The notes below the pieces were generated by a model. That model did not search any database. It was not told where the DNA came from and worked only from the letters and a program-made list of their open reading frames with translations. From Choristoneura fumiferana (taxonomy: Eukaryota; Arthropoda; Insecta; Lepidoptera; Tortricidae): a DNA stretch of 64,000 bases. The position numbers were made by a program, and so were the translations under genes. This document shows, one piece after another, positions 1 to 14,200 of the stretch. The first letter of the stretch is position 1. Each line of letters begins with the position of its first letter. The stretch covers positions 5,721,601 through 5,785,600 of the forward strand of contig NC_133497.1 of NCBI RefSeq assembly GCF_025370935.1, in the 5' to 3' direction.

Positions 1-1075
1 TAAAACATGGATCGTACTTACTCGTCAAACTGAACAACATTAGTACAGCGACTTTTAAAAATTGTGGTCTTTACCCTTTTTCATACAAATAGTATTTTAT
101 GCAACTGTATCGTAATAGGGGTCCTTAAAACACGAGTGTGGGTTTATGAAACGAGGCGTAGCGTAGCTGAGTTTCATAATAGGGTCACATGAGTGTTAAG
201 GCCTAATTACGTACAGTTGCATACAATATTTTATCTATATCCATATAAAATCTCTATCATGTGTTCAAGAACCATGAGAATGACCTGCATTAACGAAAAC
301 TAGGTAGGTATGTCTGCCCCACAAGCTGCGCCCCCCCCCTCCCCCGCCCGTGCTGTAATGATGTATGAAATCTCATTACGATACAGAAATGGTCAGCCGT
401 GTTCATAATAGAATCCAATGTCGTAATGCTGGTCATTACCTATGGTTTTTGTCTGGCTGTCTGTCTATGTCAAATTACAGATTTATAGTACTAACGGTCT
501 TTGAGCTTACCCGCGGACAGACAGACAGACGGACAGACATGGCGAAACTATAAGGTTTTCTAGTTGACTACGTCAATACATTTCAAAAAAACAACGAAAT
601 CCATTCGTGCCATGCCAGCTCTCCTGAATGGACCTTTACCCATTAAGCATGAGGGGCTTTAAAGCATATGGTTCAATTTTACTCAACAAACTGAGCCAAC
701 TTAAGTTACTTAATGTACATCTAGACTACTTATTAGACTTATTTTTCTTTTTTATTAAAAGTGGCTGGTTTTTATTTTTCCTAATTATTTTTTTCATATA
801 TTTTTGATGTTTATGTGACCAAAGGCACCGTGTAGATATTATTTTTTACAAGCTTTCTTATGTCTATGGCAGTGTTAAAACTTAAACAACTAGATTATGT
901 ACATAGGACAGTCAAAACTAAATGACCTGCCTAGATGATAATATTATAGTTACATAAACTACTATTATTTATCATTGCAGACGATCGGTAGCAGTTTCGA
1001 GATCTTTAAGAGTGGTTTCGTACTAACGTCCGATCCGAGTTCGTGAAAACACGGTCCGGAGCAGTCATAGAATTA
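1..1075. other. No gene seen; repeat fragment at 400-575
   Basis: AT-rich sequence downstream of the tetraspanin. 400-575 belongs to a dispersed family (GACAGACATGGCGAAACTATAA) with other copies near 43970-44050 and 59960-60080. A run of C lies near 331-350. Confidence 0.6.
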
Positions 1076-1135
1076 TTTGTATGGTAGTTTACGCACTAGA
1101 GCCAATCTCTGTACATACATACAAAAAGCGACAAC

Positions 1136-1790
1136 CTCATCTTGTGCCGGCGATGGTGACACGCGCGACACGTGCTTAACGTCCTGTTTACGTGACGTAT
1201 TCTGGTCGACCCAGCCAAGGTGGCCGAGTCGTCGCACTAGCACGAGAACGTCCTGTTTACTGGCGCAGGTGACACGCGGCGTTGTGCTTCGACTGTGTCA
1301 TCCGTGTCAACTGTGACGTATTCTAGACCCAGCCAAGGTGGCCGAGTCGTCGCACTAGCACGAGAACGTCCTGTTTACTGGCGCAGGTGACACACGCGAC
1401 GTTGTGCTTCGACTGTGTCATCCGTGTCAACTGTGACGTCTTCTGGTTGACCCAGTCGAGATTGCCCAGTCCTTGCACTAGCACGAGCACGCCCTGTTTA
1501 CTGAAGTAAGTGAAGTGACACACGCGGCGTTGTGCTTTGTGTCATCCGTGTCTACGGTGACTTCTTCTGGTCGACCCAACCGAGGCAGCCGGTTCTAGGC
1601 CTAGCACAAGCACGTCCTATTTACTGACGCAGGTGGTACACGTGACATTGTGTTTTGATTGTGTCATCCGTGTCTATTGTAACGTCTTCTGGTCGATCCA
1701 GCCGAGGCGGCCGCGGCCGAGAACTAGCATGAGCACGTCGTCTTGCGCAGGCGCAGGGGATACGCGCGACACGTGCCACGACCGCTTTCT
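1136..1790. repeat. Minisatellite, about five 120-bp units
   Basis: The phrase TTCTGGTCGACCCAGCC and its variants recurs at about 1201, 1320, 1440, 1565 and 1686. Each unit also holds CGCACTAGCACGAGAACGTC and a GTGACACGCG motif. Units differ by point changes and small deletions. GC content is far above the neighbourhood. Confidence 0.9.
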
Positions 1791-1994
1791 GGAGCTTGGG
1801 GGCGCTGGAAATAAAAGCAAATTTTAACAAGAGTACGATTACAACAAAAAAATCGAGTTTAAAGAACTTTATTGATTTCAGTTCAAACTGTTCTAAGGTC
1901 AAATATAATTCTTTTAAAAATAAAAGCACTTTCTAAGTCGGTTTTTAAATGTCAAAAAAATTAGATACCTAACCTACAGAATTTACAACCTTTT

Positions 1995-2000
1995 TTTATT
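1995..2000 (-). terminator. Candidate poly(A) signal of the tetraspanin gene
   Basis: Minus-strand AATAAA about 95 bases after the stop. A second one lies at 1873-1868. Confidence 0.45.
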
Positions 2001-2094
2001 CCTTTTATATTATATCTGTGATTTTACAGTTATAATGTGAGAAAAGACTTATTTAATGATTTAACTCACCGCCGCTGCCGCGGCGCTGTGGTCG

Positions 2095-2220
2095 CTAGCT
2101 GTGCGAGCGAGCGCGGCGCAGGAGCGAGCAGGACGACAGCACTATGTGAGTCGCAGCCAGCGACGCGTAGATGGCGGTCAGGTAACGATGCAACCAACTG
2201 GATATAGCTGGCTGACAGTC
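2095..2220 (-). CDS. Tetraspanin exon 7: last loop Cys, TM4 and tail
   Basis: Acceptor TTCTGTTTAG. Encodes DCQPAISSWLHRYLTAIYAS, then LAATHIVLSSCSLL and a short basic tail RRARSHS, stop TAG at 2097-2095. The exon is much more GC-rich than its surroundings. Confidence 0.88.
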   Translation of the reverse strand, partial: DCQPAISSWLHRYLTAIYASLAATHIVLSSCSLLRRARSHS

Positions 2221-5200
2221 CTAAACAGAAGAACGTAGGATATATATAATAATAATGAATAAAATATAATCAACAATAATTTTACAATAATTTTAAATGG
2301 TATGTGGGTTTATTTACAAAATCTATTTACTTCAAAACGGTTTTTATAGTCTACAGTCATTCATTACGAATGGCACATCACTAAGTGGGCGGTACCCGTC
2401 CATGAAGTACGGTATTCTCTATAGTACATTGTACCGAAAATTATTGTAAAACTTCACGTGCGTGATCTGTCAAAAGTTAAATAAACGATGAACGACTACA
2501 GGTCGGCTAAGTCTTGTCCTGCGTCTGTTTCTGGCCGTCTTCAAATCTAGGATGAATGGGCATTTGCTAGGCAAACGTATTTCATCTTAGTTCGCATCTT
2601 TGTTTACCATCAGGCGTGATTGTAGTGAAACGCAAGCATTTTTCTGAGTAAAAAAATGGTTAACCGACGATACGTAAAAATTACAGGATACAGTTGTAAA
2701 AATTGTCGTTTAGAGTGGCATTTTAAGGGGCAGTCTTTAAAATAAAAGAATACATCATCATCTCGGCCTATATGTGGCGTTATCTGGTAAAAGGTACCTT
2801 GTTGTCGGTATTGAGTTATTGATATCCCCATAATCTACATACATTTAGCTATCGAACCATGTAAGGAACATGCATGTAGGTTTAATAAATATTTAAAAAA
2901 AAATGTTGAAGCTCAAAAGCCAGAAAAGGTGGTTATGAGAAAATTGAATTCAAACTTATTACACCCAATAAAAAGTATGTTATTGTTGGAAGTTACATAG
3001 ATGACATGCTATTTGAGGAGTGGATTGTACGGGCTTTCAGGTTTCAGAACAATTTTGTAATTGGACAACGGTTTTCCTATAGTTTACCTTGCCAAAATGC
3101 ATAAAGTAAAAAAAAAGGTTGATGGATTTTTTATTTTTTTTTCTATTTTATAGTATATTTCATTGGATTTTATCGAAGGAAAAAATATTATGCGTAAATG
3201 GACACTAAATTAGAACTACTCCGTTTTGAATAACGTTGTTTATTATATAAGAAAAATACTTTAACGAAATAACNNNNNNNNNNNNNNNNNNNNNNNNNNN
3301 NNNNNNNNNNNNNNNNNNNNNNNNNNNNNNNNNNNNNNNNNNNNNNNNNNNNNNNNNNNNNNNNNNNNNNNNNCCTCACACAGGAAGAATTTTAAAAAAC
3401 GCGCGAACAAATATCTATTTATCTCTTAATCACGTGCCGAAATGGCAAGTTTAATAAAGACTCATCGATTTATCTTCGATACTGCGACCTTCCATATGAA
3501 CTTTCATCCCTATTTCATCCCCTAACAGGTCGAATTTTCAAAAAAGCTCTTACAAATACCGACTTTTTTTTATAAGTTCTAAATGCAAGTTTCATGGTTT
3601 ATATCTTCGACAGCGACGAACTTCCACCATATAAACTTTCATCCCCTATTTCACCCCTTAAAGCCTTTTTTTCGCGATACAAACATAGCCTATGTTCTTT
3701 CCCATGGTCTATTCATCTCTGTACCAAATTTATCCAAATCAAGTTTTGGCGTGAAAGCGTAACAGACAGACAGCACAGACAGACAGACAGGACAGACAGA
3801 CAGACAGAGTTACTTTCGCATTTATAATATTAGTATGGATTAGTATGGATAGTATGGATATATAAAATATAATCACAATAATTTAAATGTATGTTTTATT
3901 TATTTAATCTTTTTACTTCAAAACGGTTTTTATAGTCTACAGTCATTCATTATGAATGGCACATCACTAAGTGGGCGGTACCCGTCCATGAAGTACGGTA
4001 TTCTCTATAGTACATTGTACCGAAAATTATTGTAAAACTTCACGTGCGTGATCTGTCAAAAGTTAAATAAACGATGAACGACTATAGGTCGGCTAAGTCT
4101 TGTCCTGCGTCTGTTTCTGGCCGTCTTCAAATCTAGGATGAATGGGCATTTGCTAGGCAAACGTATTTCATCTTAGTTCGCATCTTTGTTTACCATCAGG
4201 CGTGATTGTAGTGAAACGCAATCATTTTTCTGAACAAAAAAAAAAATGGTTGACCGACGACACGTAAAAACTGCGAACTACTGGTGGATACAGTTGTAAA
4301 ATTGTCTTTTATAGTGGCATTTTAAGGGACAGTCTTTAAAATAAAAGAATACATCATCATCTCGGCCTATATTACGTCTGACTAAGTACAAGGCACAAGC
4401 CTCCTCTCTGAGCGAGAGGTCTTGGACCGAGTTCTGTTCTCATGCGGGCCCAGTGCGGAATGGGAACTTGTCCACGTCTCACCTCCGTGGAAAGCTGATG
4501 TGGTTGCCTATCAGGAATCATACGGAGAGTACGTCCTAAAAAAGGTACAATTCCAGTGTATGAGTAGAAATAAAGTCTTGTTGTTTGCTTTTTATGGTTC
4601 CGTACCTCGAAAGAAAAAAACGGAACCCTTACAGGATCACTTTGTTGTCCGTCCGTCAGTCCGTCTGTCAAGACCCTTTTCCTCAGGAACGCGTGGAGGT
4701 ATCAAGCTGAAATTGATATCGAATACTCATATCTGCGGTCCCTTGAAGTCTTGAAAAAATCAAACTTTTAAGTCAACGCAATCAAAAGTTACAGTCATTA
4801 AACAACGTGATTCCATACAAATTGCCGTGCACTGAAAACCTATAGGACTTCCAGTTGTCCTAGAAACTTGAAATTTGGTGTGAAGGTAGTTATTACAACA
4901 AAACCAACTAGAAAAGTCTGAAAATCTTGATTTTTTAATGTGTCAAAGTCAAAAGTCAAATATCTTTTTCAATTTAGGCATAACAAGCACTTATGAATGT
5001 CAAAAAATCTACCAACGGTTCGGAAAAATCTGCTGAGAAGAATCCGGCAAGAAACCTCAACGAGGTATATATTTTTTTTTTAAACAGATTTACAATATTA
5101 TTAAATGATATGTATACATCACAAGTATTTAACACAACTTTATTTTTAACACAGTAGGTTCGCTATTTGAAGGGATCGCTAATGCGGATCGGAATTATTT

Positions 5201-8200
5201 CCAAATATCCCTGTCCATGATATAATCATTAACTTTATAATACGCCTTTGCTATTAATGTCTTCTTGACAATAGATCTGAATTTGTATCTTTTGAAATAT
5301 TTGAATTTTGTGTGTTTGTAAATATAAATGGCCAATATAATCTGACCCACATTGCGTAAGTTTTGCTTAGGAGCAGGGCTCTGCTTACACTAGATGTGTT
5401 AAATCACTCGGAAAAAGCGAGAAATATCTTCAACACACGATTTCCGTTTACATACCTATAAATGTGTACGGAACCCGGTTTTCTGAATCAAAATAGTACT
5501 GAAACTGAGACCCGTAATGGCACAAACTTACTCTTCGAAACATGTCTGGCATGGTGCAGTTATCAGGGTAGAACGTTCGGCCGCAACAGGACCACGGAAG
5601 CTTGATAGCTTCGGCCGAAGTCACACTGCAAACAAATGACACCACAAATACTTGGATTGAGAACCACATTCTTTTTGAAGTTGGTTAAAAATGAATACAG
5701 ACCTATAGGTACTATACTCTTTGATACAGACTGAAATCAGCCAGTGATGGGGTAAGTGTATGTAGGGTGAGTCTTATTAAAGAATTGAACACAATACTAT
5801 AGTATATGCATCTTCGGAACTTTGCCTAAGGGGTTTGGTTTAAATCAATTTGTTTTAGTTTTCATTATTATTTGTCTTTTTTTTAAGTAGATATTTTAAG
5901 TTAAGGTAAGTTTTAATTAAATAATTGCCAAGTATTCTCTTCTTTTCAATGTAAATAAATACAACACAGTGATTCTTTAGGTATTGTCTCTATATCTATA
6001 TCCTATCCATGATCATACATATAAATAGATAGATATCATACAGAAAACAGGTAGGTACATGGAGAAGATATATAAAGTAAGCAATAGGCCTTATCGTTTC
6101 TGACCAATCTCTTCCAGGCAATGTTTTACAACCCTTGTAAAAGAAATTCAAATACTTTTTTTTATTGAAATTTTTCAGTACCTACATTAATAATAATTAT
6201 TAATATTTATTTATCCAGACTAAATTTATTATATAAATGAACTAAAAGAATTTCCTTGCTCACCCGCGACCTTACGATAGCTAAGCTTATGCAAAATATG
6301 CGTGTTCATGCAGTTCCTCCACCTCCACACTACTAGTAAGGAAATTCTTTTAGTTCATTGATATGGACCTCCGCAAAGTAACCCCTGATTCAATAAATTA
6401 TTTAATATATAAAATCAGTTATTATTTATTATTGAAATGAACATTAGTTTTCGATGTTGGTCTGTGGCAAACATACACCGCGCAAGCAAAAAAAAAAATT
6501 CGCGACGTTTCTGTCTATTTTACCCGCCATTGAAGTGGAAAGTCGAGTGTAACTAGCTCATAAAACCCATTTTATCCTACTTAACTATCCACCCTTACCT
6601 GCAGTAACAGAGCGCAATAACAGGAATATAAACGACTCGGAGAAAATGGCGCTTTTTATGCACTCGATGTGCAATCTACTATAACTTACTTGAAATTGTT
6701 TTCGCAGCAGCTGAAAGCGATCCGTAGCGCGTGCGTCCACTGTCCATCTTGTATTTGTAGTCCCTTCTAGAAACAGAGATTTTGTTTTAATATTATTTTA
6801 AACTGGTTTTTGGTGCATTTCTATGATCCTCAAGGAATTATCCCAGTCTATACGTCCCACTGTTGGCTACCGGCTTCCTCTCAGAATGAGAGGCCTTTGG
6901 CCGAGTTTCCATGCGGGCTCAGTGCGGATTGGGTACTTCACACTTTTCACACACTCACATTACTGAATTGATTCGCATGCTGTCGCAGGATTCCTCACAA
7001 GCATAGATATAGATTACACTAGATTACGCAAATGCATTTACTTCGCGTGTCTGAACCCCCGACCCAACGTCGGGGTTGGCCCCATACAAAGACTGACCGC
7101 TAACTGACTAATCATGACTAGTGACTGACTCGACTTTTTTTTTCTTCTTTTAATTCTGGATTTCTAGAGTCTATTCTCACCTCGACAAGTGTGGAAGTAA
7201 AATAATATAGGAGAGCACATTCCAGCAATAGCAGCAGTAAGATAAGCGCGGAGTACTGGAACAAATGTATAAATTAGACATCATTAAATATGTTGATAAA
7301 AGAAAATAATTTTATTGATAGAATAATATAAAATGTAGATTACAGTAAATAAACTAAAAGTAGATTAAAATTAAAAATACTAAAACTACAATGTCCCCTG
7401 CGGCATGGTACCAAAGATGCTGGCAGCATTTCCTCGCTGAATCGTAAGGCTGATACGTTGAGCGAGGAAGCTGCCAGCTTCGGTCTCCTGTGGTATATCT
7501 GGAGTCTCTTTGATAAGCCGTGAAGAGACTCAGAGCGCCAGGGCCCCACGGACCAAGGGTCTCGACGCAGAAAGGTACAAAACTGTATTTACTTATTTAT
7601 TAACACTATGCGTCTTACAGATGAACTTTGGCGTATTGCCTGTGCACAAAGTTTTTAGTGGCCGACTAGACCGATGCGAGAGCGACATGAATGAATGAAT
7701 GAATGAAAAAAGTTTATTCAACACACACATAATAGTTACAAATAAAAGTTACAAAAATAGTTGAAATACAAAATATGAAATAATATATAAATTTATATGT
7801 GTGAGTGAGAAGGTCCCGCCTCAGCATAAATCCGGACTCCTGGGATGGAGTCAGCGCTGGTCTTCCGGCGGGACCATTTTTATTGAACACAGCTACCCTG
7901 CCGTGCAACACGGCCTTACGCGGTATGCTGAACGCAGCGGTTTCAATTGCGTCAGGTAGCGTCGGGTGATACTCTTTCCCGGCCTGGACAAAACGGGGAT
8001 GGAAATACCGACCCTGTTTTTCGTGTACACGCCCATAGAAGCTCATCGACATGTTCGTCTTTAGGCCTGACTAGATAGCGGAGGTTGATGCAGAACCGCA
8101 TGGTGTCCTTTCTGGCTCTTGTCAGCAAGTGTCTTGAGCAAGGCTTCATCGCAATACTGTGCCTTAGTGTAAGTTTTCGGTTACAAAATACGTCTCGATC

Positions 8201-11200
8201 GCGTTCGCGTTAAAATCTCAATTTGTATGAAAACACGAACATCGCAAACGTTCCGCTCGAGGCGCTGTTCGTGTTTCCATATACGCGTGTAAGAGATAGA
8301 GAGAGAGAGAGAGAGAGTGAGTTTTTATAGGTAATCAGAGATAAGTAAATAATAATTAAATATCACGAGACAGTTGACAGTTTTGATACCAATTGACCTA
8401 GTCCCGAAGCAAAGTTTGTGTTGTTATGGGTATTAGTTAGCGAATAAACATTCATAAATACACATTAACACCCAAGGACTCGAGAACAAACATTCATATT
8501 TTTCATACAAATATCTGCCAAGACCGAGAATCGAACCCGGGACCTCGAGCTTCGTAGACAGGTTCTCCAACCACAGGGCGGTATTCGGTTTCAGAGATGT
8601 ACAGGAAGAAGTGAATAATGTTTTTCCATCGTATTTTGTCGGTAAAGTTCATATTTATCTTGCTATCTCAACTATCTCACTGAGGTTTACTGGAGCTAAT
8701 TGAGGAAGCAAGATAAAAGCGAAATTATCCGACAACATACGATGGAAAATAATTATTCACTGGATTTTCAAGTAACAGTATCATTCAATCATGTCCAAAT
8801 ACTTTCAACTTTACAATCGAAATCAAATAGTGGTGGTCGTTCAGCCTCACCATGAAAAGTAGGAACTGCGACTTGGTGATGGCTCCGTAGAATCCCATGA
8901 AGGAGACGAAGAAGAAGAAAAGAGCCAGCACGGCCAGCGCCACGCCCAGGGACACCGACAGCGCCTGGGGTGCCAGCAGCGTCTGCAACAACACTAAGCG
9001 TGTAAGGTAAACGTACCAGTGCTCGTCACCGGCCCAATAATTGCCATCTGTAATTTTATGGCATCAGTTCGTGGGCAGAGGGTCGTGGGTTCAAACCCCG
9101 GCTCGCACCTCTGATTTTTTCGAAATTCATGTGCGAAATTACATTTGAAATTTACCACGAGCTTTGCGGTGAAGGAAAACATCGTGAAAAAACCGCCACA
9201 AAACCTACGAAGCAATTCAATGGTGCGTGTGAAGTTCCCAAAGCAGTCGGACGTATATAGGCTGGGATGAGATGATGCGATGAGCAATAGAGGTGACAGC
9301 GAGGTGTCATCTATTGGGCGTTAGCATGTCGAGCACTCGGCTACCTCACTGTTTGTGTGCGTTTGTGTGAAATTTTATATGCAGATCGCTGGATCTTGGG
9401 CATACCTAATGTTCCGTCGTAAAACCCTCGTAACGAAGAAAGAACGCAATAGGTAATCGCGAAATGGCGCTTTCGAGAAAAGCAAATCCATAAAATTATG
9501 TAAAAGAATCTCGGTAATATTAACCTCCTCCCGGAACCAAAATTAATATTTTCATGCCCCCCTTAAGTTAAGTTCGGAACTGTTAAGTTTACCTACGCTA
9601 CCGCTTTTTATGTAAATGCAAACGTACCTATTACACCCCCCGACATTTCTCTACGCGCCCCTAGGGGGACGTGCCCCCTTGCTTGGAAATCCTGGTTTTG
9701 ATGAAATTCGGTATACAGGACAGGACATAGGACAGTTTATAGACAAACGTGTAAAATCTGCCAAAACGCGATGAAAACAGAGGACGCGTATCAAAAGCAC
9801 GCGTAGTCAACGCGTTAAAAAACGTCGTGTGGAAGGTCCCTAAAACATTAATTCCAAGACATGACTCTACTAAAAACACTTTTTTTAGCTTTGAAAAGTA
9901 GACTAATCTTCTGATATACCTATATACAAAAATGTCGTGTCACGCTGTTTGTGGATGCACTCATTGACATCTTTGTACCTTACGGCACTGGACTGGCTGT
10001 TTGGAACAAAACGCGCGGCGCATATCAATCATCAATATTACTTTGACACAACCGCTGTCACGGACGTCAACAGACTATAGTGAACCGATCAGAAAGCCGC
10101 GCTGTGAACTAATTCTGTGCGCCGTTTTGATGTAAGCAACATGCTGTCTATACATATTTGTCGATGGATGCACTCCTCTGAAACGGCTCGACCGATTTTT
10201 ATATATTTTTTGTTTTATAGCAGAAATAAGTTTATGATTGTTTTTTTTGGAGTCTTTTTGTATTTTTTATTTCAACTCCAAATTTGTTACTTTTACGAGT
10301 ATTCCGTGCGCTGGACCAGCGGTCGTGTAGGGGTTATAGCACGCAGCACGGATTGCTGAAGACCTGGGTTCGATTCCCAGCGCTGGTCTCTTTTTCTGGT
10401 TTTTCTGTGCGTCCATGTCTCAGTTTGTATTTTCGAGAAATAAGTTGGCCAAGTCAGGTAGTTTTCAATAGATTTTGTGATGATTTGAAAGTGGAACAAA
10501 TAAATAGTCGATTGAGTTGGGTAATAAGTAACGTGAAAATACATACTGAAATATAGATGCACAGAAAAACCAGAAAAATAAGACCATCACTGGGAATCGA
10601 ACCCAGACACGAATTTCCCCTATGCACCTCATATCACCACCGGGGTCTCGGTACCGTTGACCATCAGTGGTTTAGCGGTATAGCACGCGGTACGGTATAC
10701 CGAGGACCTGGGTTCGATTCCCAGTGATGGTCTTATTTTTCTGGTTTTTCTGTGCATCTATATTTCAGTTTGTATTTTCAATTAAGGTTTTACGGGATGA
10801 CCGTAAAAGTAAAAATTTGGAATTGAAATAAAAAATACAAAAAGATTCCAAAAAACCAATCTTAATAAGTAACGTCACAGTTTGCCATTCAAAATCTGTA
10901 TTAGAATAGAGTTTTAACAGCTCACGACAAGCATGTCAGTTTATTGGTCAAATATACCTATTCAGAAATTGGACAATTTTAATGTACATAGCTTCGCGAG
11001 TTTCATTAAACGCCAATTCAATGTGCTCCAGATATTATTAGATAACAATAGCCCCTTCGTTACCTCACACAGGTGTGACCCAGATACGGCCCCTATTGTC
11101 CTGGAATGACCCAGCTAATAGTCGATCGTATCGGAAGCATGATAAGGACAATTTGGGACATGATCAAACGCTTTTGTTGGATGTGGTACTGCTTTTTTAA

Positions 11201-14200
11201 TGACTAAAAATAGGTTACTGTGACTAACGATCTCCGATATTTTTAGAAAGCAATTTTTGTATTTATTTTTACGATTTTCCCGCTAAGAATAACAAACAAA
11301 GTAGGTAGGTACAAGAAGATATTAGTAATGTAGAAAATATGACTACTTTAAAAATAACGCCATGTAACTTTTTATTACAACAAAGTCCTACCATACACTA
11401 AAATTTCTAACAGACTGTTTCGTTAGAGTGTAGTCAGTATTACAGAATAGATAATTAATAGTACAAGTCAGGGTCACCGACATAGCCAAGCGAATTAGCT
11501 AGTTGAAGTGACAATGGGCGGCAAGCGCAGCGTAGGACGTCCACCAACAAGATGGACGGATGACCTGGGTTAAACGGGTTCACGGTGGATGCAGGCCGCT
11601 GCCAACCGAAGCAACTGGAGGTCTATGGGAGGCCTATGTCCAACAGTGGATGTCCTACGGCTGAGATGATGAATAGTACAAGTACCAGCATTGAATAATT
11701 TGCCACGAGCCTTGTAAAGCAAACCTTGCTGTGGCAACCCCAACAATCACGCCTGCCAAGCAACAATGTAAATAAAATAAAATTATGGCAACATTTTTAT
11801 GATCATCTCGCATTTTTAGGGTTACTACGAAATTCGAAAATTGAAGTTCGTATCGTACCGTCCCGCCGACGCTTATATTATTTAATACGAGAGTGAGAGG
11901 GACGGTACGATAAGAACTTCGAGCTACTAGTTTCGTAGTAGCTGCTGCAGTTGGGTTCGAATGGATTTTGATACCATCGATTGAGACCTTTGAATGCCCG
12001 TTTGTTGTGTTCTTAGAAATGCAGATTGTTGTTTGTATCTAAAATCAGTGCTCTTCAGTGTCCCAATATCTATGTAATGCTGTTTTTATTAACAAATAAA
12101 TCAACAAATCTTTTATATTATGTCATTTGCAATAGAGATGACAGCAGGATGTCGTCTGTTGGACATTGGCGAGCCTTGCACTCGGAAGTTTACCTTAGAG
12201 ATGCTTTGGAACTCCGTCGTCGCATGTTCGTGTTTACGGAGCGGTACCAGCCTGTGTCACTCTGAGAATAGAACCCGTACTGAACTCGCAATTGACGCAA
12301 AGCACGGCATGCCATATCGTTTTGGTTTGAATCCGTGATAACGTAATTTTTTGCAAAGTGAGTTATTTTTGCTGTTTTTTTACCCCACTGCCTTGAAGGT
12401 TATGTTTTGCGAGCATATGTGACTATGAATAAGATGCATAAAGGCTTTAGATTTATTATTTCAAAAATTATTCAAATACGCATTTGCATATTACCTATAA
12501 TGTAGTCTCATGTACCTACATGTGATCATAAAATAAGGTATGCAACGGTGTCGAATTATCGTCTAATCTAATTAATCGTGTATGATTAAGGCTTGTAAAA
12601 AGGCCAAGTTTTATCGTGACCCAAAATCGACAAAAAATCGCCAAGTGACACTGAATGAACTACAAACAATTTTGCTGAATCGCGACCTTATGATAGCTAC
12701 TCGTATTCAACTAATGTGTGTTCTTGCAGCTCCTCCACCTCCATAATGTAAGAACGCACACGTAAATTACACAAACCCAACTATCACCACCACCACACTA
12801 TACTGACGCGTTTCGAACTCAACCAAAGATCATCCTCAGAGCAACAAACCATTCACTTAGACTGTTAGACTGCATGTTAGCAGGGAAGTAAATCCCACTA
12901 AAACTTAACTTGGTCATCAATTCCAAGAGTTCTGACGCAGCGGACTCACCTTAAGAACAGGGCTGTCTAACTTCTCTATGGCAGAAGACAGAGTAGCAGG
13001 CGAGGCTATTACCCAAAGGCTGAAGGCGAACAACATGCCAGAAAATATCTGTAACAAAAAAAAATTTATGTAAAGATTTCATTTTTAATACAAGCTTTTT
13101 TTGCTGACTGTATTTGCTTTGTCGCCCAAACTACATTTGCATACCAAATTTCAAGTCGATGCTATTAACCGTTGAAGAGGCCCGTCCTGCAAAGACGATC
13201 CTGACCGGACTACCAGGATGTCACTACCAGATTATTGTGTCACGCAATTAACATAAGTACCTGTACCAAATTTCACGTCAATCCAACTACTGAAAGTTGG
13301 TCGAATTTAACTTGCAAGATTTGATTACAGACAGACAGACAACGGGACAGGTGAAACTAAATAAAAGCTTGTAAAAAGATTTCACTTCTAGTCACCGTCA
13401 CTGGTCACATTATTTACACTAAATCGCTACATTTCAATCCAGAAATGATTTTGTAGTTTATAATTCTGTTATAATTTTCAAACTTTACACACAAGTTGAT
13501 ATGTCATAGACATAGACATAACTTTATTTCGACATCAAACAAACTGAAAATAATACATAATTTACAGATAATGTGTGTAAGTTTACCTGTAGGTGCAATT
13601 ACATACGTATGGTAGGTACGTACAGTCACCTTAACATCTGCTACAGGGGAAAACGCAAAAATATCCGAAACGCCCTACTGGCCTAAGAAATAAAGTCATA
13701 TTAGATATTTATGCACGTTTTGTTGTGTCAGATATTGCTGCTGGTGACTATACTTACATATATAAAGTTAGGAAAATTCAACATATTCAGTATGCAATAT
13801 ATTGCTGCTCGAAAACCCTTAAATTATTATTTTAAATTAAATTAAATTAAATTAAAAATGCTTTATTGCAGACCAGGATCCACAGTTTGTTAGTATAATA
13901 CATGTCTTTTTTCTCATATGTCTTGTTTTACTTTTTCATTTAAAAGTCTTATTTTTGATGTTTTTAAACAACGAAAAATTAAAGTTTTACTTAGCTTAGT
14001 AGCCGGTTCCCTAAACCAGAAATCACATTATCTGATTCAGATGCTTAATCTGTCATCTCCCAGGATAACAGGATCAAAGGAATTTGGGCACAAATTTGTG
14101 CCTCTGGGAGAGGACAGGTTAAATGCAGTTTTATAACTGGTCAGATCTGACCTAATTTCTAGCAGTAGTACAAGCAACAAAACGCTCCCTCACATTGCAG

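Noticed and set aside
1077..1929. Open frames on both strands over the minisatellite
   Set aside because: They follow from the GC-rich tandem units; no domain and no splice sites.
3188..3379. Open frame across the N gap
   Set aside because: More than half is unknown sequence.
10309..10388. Functional tRNA gene
   Set aside because: Stems fit, but the middle loop has five bases instead of seven and the unit is part of a repeated foldback element; better seen as tRNA-derived repeat.
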